The translations under genes and the position numbers were made by a program. Shown in pieces: positions 50,698-52,335 of a DNA stretch of 52,335 nucleotides. Source of the DNA: Bacillota bacterium. Lineage in GTDB: Bacteria; Bacillota; Clostridia; Peptostreptococcales; Anaerovoracaceae. The first letter of the stretch is position 1. Every line of letters begins with the position of its first letter. The notes under the pieces are model-generated. The model saw only the letters and a program-made list of their open reading frames with translations, did no database searches and was not told where the DNA came from. The stretch spans positions 1-52,335 of the forward strand of contig JAFRIQ010000016.1 of NCBI GenBank assembly GCA_017432725.1, in the 5' to 3' direction.

Positions 50698-51879
50698 TCA
50701 TCTTCCGGTTAGGTCTAGCTGACCTACCCAATACCATTCCCCGTCCTGACGGACGAAGAACATCCTGTTGTTGTATCCTATGGTCCTGTCGCCTACTCCG
50801 GCTACGGAGATCACTTCATCGAAGCTGACGTCTGCGGAGCAGAAATCATCGTTGTACAGGATATAGTTGTCTACGTTTTCATTCTGGAAATAGTATCCGT
50901 AATGATCGCTGACGAAGGTAATGTCTATGGACGTAGCCCATGCCCATGCCTGATCTTCAAGCGTTGAGCCCGGCATTATCTTGCAGCCTTCCTTGACGTC
51001 GTAGTATCCGTGATAGTATCCCCCAACGTCGTCCGTCATGAACCTTGCCCACAGCTTGTACATGGATAGGAAATCACCTACCTGGGTAACTGCCGCTTTC
51101 TGGGCATCATCGCTGCCGTAGTCCGCTGCTGCGTAATATATGTTCCCTTCAGAGGAGACGTCGAGATTCAGCCTGACCTCTTCTCCGACATTGTTCTCAA
51201 CGGTAATGATCGGATCGTAATGAAGGGTGAAATCCATCCTGGTGCCTTTCGGAACGGGTCCGTAAGAACTGAATGCAGCAAAGTCTTCGATGATGCCTTC
51301 GGTACCGGCAGAGGTGTCGACCACCGCTCCGTTGAACTTGAGGGTGAAATCATCCGGAAGCACTATGCTGAAGGAAACCGTTCCTTCATCCGACAGTTTG
51401 AAACTGGGCTTCGGTATCTCGGGGTTCCTTACGAATGCGTACTTCAGTTTGTATGAGGATACGTTGAATATCCCGAGCATCCTCTTTTCGCCGCTCTTTT
51501 CTATCGCAACGGTGACGAAAGGTTTCTCATCAGCCGTCACGTCGTATACGAAGACGTCGCCTTCCGAGTAGCTTAAATTTTTCTTTGCCTCCAGTTTGGA
51601 ATGAGCGTCCGTATTGTAGAAACTGTTCATCCTCTCCGCAGGATCTCCGTAATCGGTCGCTGCGAAGCAGTTATCCTGAAGGTATGCGCCCAAAGCCTTG
51701 TCTCCCTTTCCCGCATGGTTCAGTAAAGCTATGACGTAATTGTCAGGCTGGCTTTCTTCGAATTCCACCATGACGCTGCGGACATGGAAGAAAAGCAGAG
51801 CGAGGGCTGCGATTATGAAGATAAGATACGCGAAGTAGATCTTGCCGAAAAGGCTCTTTTTTCTTTTTGTTTTTGCCAT
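50698..51879 (-). CDS. membrane-anchored protein of unknown function
   Basis: A 393-aa protein, N-in, with one membrane helix at ~12-31 (KIYFAYLIFIIAALALLFF) after a Lys/Arg-rich start. The large outer part looks beta-rich and may contain tandem NTF2-like or Ig-like units (SFSIVLPDDFTLKFNGAVVD, then FLSMYKLWARFMTDDVGGYY and WYWVGQLDLTGR). GGGAG is placed 8 nt before the ATG. It lies 16 nt after the phosphodiester glycosidase gene and is probably co-transcribed, which points to an envelope role. I do not recognise a family. Confidence 0.7.
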   Translation of the reverse strand: MAKTKRKKSLFGKIYFAYLIFIIAALALLFFHVRSVMVEFEESQPDNYVIALLNHAGKGDKALGAYLQDNCFAATDYGDPAERMNSFYNTDAHSKLEAKKNLSYSEGDVFVYDVTADEKPFVTVAIEKSGEKRMLGIFNVSSYKLKYAFVRNPEIPKPSFKLSDEGTVSFSIVLPDDFTLKFNGAVVDTSAGTEGIIEDFAAFSSYGPVPKGTRMDFTLHYDPIITVENNVGEEVRLNLDVSSEGNIYYAAADYGSDDAQKAAVTQVGDFLSMYKLWARFMTDDVGGYYHGYYDVKEGCKIMPGSTLEDQAWAWATSIDITFVSDHYGYYFQNENVDNYILYNDDFCSADVSFDEVISVAGVGDRTIGYNNRMFFVRQDGEWYWVGQLDLTGR

Positions 51880-51895
51880 CTCTTTACTCCCTTCG

Positions 51896-52335
51896 CTACT
51901 TCATGACCACGAAAGCCGTGGGCAGTTTCCATGATGAATTGGTCGCCCAGAGGGTGACGCTGTCCATGAGCATGGAACCGTTGTAGTACATGCAGGACGA
52001 GCTGCCTCCGTCCAGGTTGGCCGCGTTGACTGCGCCGTACTTGAGCATGATGCTTATGAGGTCGGAAGCCGTGGCGCCGAGGTGACCCGACTTGCCTCTG
52101 CCGTCGGTCACGAGAAGGAGTATGGCTCCGTCTTCTCTCTGGCCTATGACCGTACGCGGATTGGCTCCGGAACCGGCTCCGTTGAGTTCTCTCGCTTCAC
52201 CGTTGATGACCAGCGGAACGAAGTGGTTGTTTGCGTCGCTGGCTTCATCCTGGAAAGCTACCGCATCCCTTATGCCCTGTTCAGACACGTATGACGCGAA
52301 CTGGTCCGGGCTCCAGCCCTCTATGGGGACTATCC
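51896..52335 (-). CDS. phosphodiester glycosidase (NAGPA-like) family protein, N-terminus off the window
   Basis: The last ~146 residues of an exopolysaccharide-type NAGPA/DUF2233 protein. The frame stays open to the window edge. Visible motifs: GANPRTVIGQREDGAILLLV, DGRGKSGHLGATASDLI, MLKYGAVNAANLDGGSSSCM and LPTAFVVMK at the end. Relatives act outside the cell on sugar phosphodiesters, for example wall or exopolysaccharide linkages. Confidence 0.9.
   Translation of the reverse strand, partial: IVPIEGWSPDQFASYVSEQGIRDAVAFQDEASDANNHFVPLVINGEARELNGAGSGANPRTVIGQREDGAILLLVTDGRGKSGHLGATASDLISIMLKYGAVNAANLDGGSSSCMYYNGSMLMDSVTLWATNSSWKLPTAFVVMK

Overview
The window looks like a chromosomal segment of an anaerobic, fermentative Firmicute of the class Clostridia, probably an uncultured gut or rumen Lachnospiraceae- or Oscillospiraceae-like organism. 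The support is pyruvate phosphate dikinase, paired glgC/glgD glycogen genes, a CIRCE/HrcA heat-shock operator, strong AGGAGG ribosome binding sites, DUF4139, SpoIIE/STAS partner-switch proteins and a transaldolase-type sulfosugar operon. This taxonomy is inferred from gene content. No tRNA, rRNA, insertion sequence, prophage or CRISPR array was seen.

Left part (1-11.9 kb), mostly minus strand: the 5' part of ppdK; a sugar ABC transporter operon (ATPase, two permeases, a substrate-binding protein with a C-terminal membrane anchor, and a lipoprotein); a VanY-like carboxypeptidase with three zinc-knuckle repeats; upp; and prfA. A gene-free stretch of about 550 bp with a cluster of DnaA-box-like 9-mers separates prfA from the divergent rluB. 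prfA, rluB and the vanY-like gene each have an extended -10 hexamer exactly 8 nt before the ATG and no Shine-Dalgarno sequence, so they look leaderless.

Middle part (11.9-30 kb): a small XRE regulator with a palindrome in front of it; an unknown membrane protein followed by an MscS-type channel with a long Ala/Glu/Lys-rich tail; clpB under CIRCE control; an acyl-ACP thioesterase with a DUF2130 protein; a 75-aa protein behind two tandem dyads; and tcdA. Then comes a plus-strand six-gene operon (20.8-27.9 kb) that I read as sulfoquinovose catabolism by the transaldolase route: sulfoquinovosidase-like GH31, GPH symporter, SF-transaldolase, sulfolactaldehyde-reductase-like dehydrogenase, a DUF4867-type isomerase, and a second, fucose-isomerase-family protein. 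An SDR, an unknown membrane protein and a GNAT follow.

Right part (30.7-52.3 kb), minus strand: a membrane/spermidine-synthase-like gene broken by one amber codon, a PHP phosphoesterase, a STAS-kinase-HATPase fusion, the collapsed remnant of a SpoIIE-type phosphatase and a stand-alone STAS protein (a partner-switching module). Next are DUF4139, a membrane protein with a Cys-Ala-rich cytoplasmic tail, and an overlapping radical SAM gene with SPASM-like cysteines. A complete glycogen cassette follows (glgB, glgP, glgC, glgD, glgA, GH13-GH77 fusion), then an unknown membrane protein and an edge-truncated phosphodiester glycosidase.

The most interesting items are the sulfosugar operon with its Arg-to-Gln change at the sulfonate site, the radical SAM/Cys-Ala-tail pair, the DnaA-box cluster between two leaderless genes, and the two apparently broken genes in the partner-switch/PHP operon.
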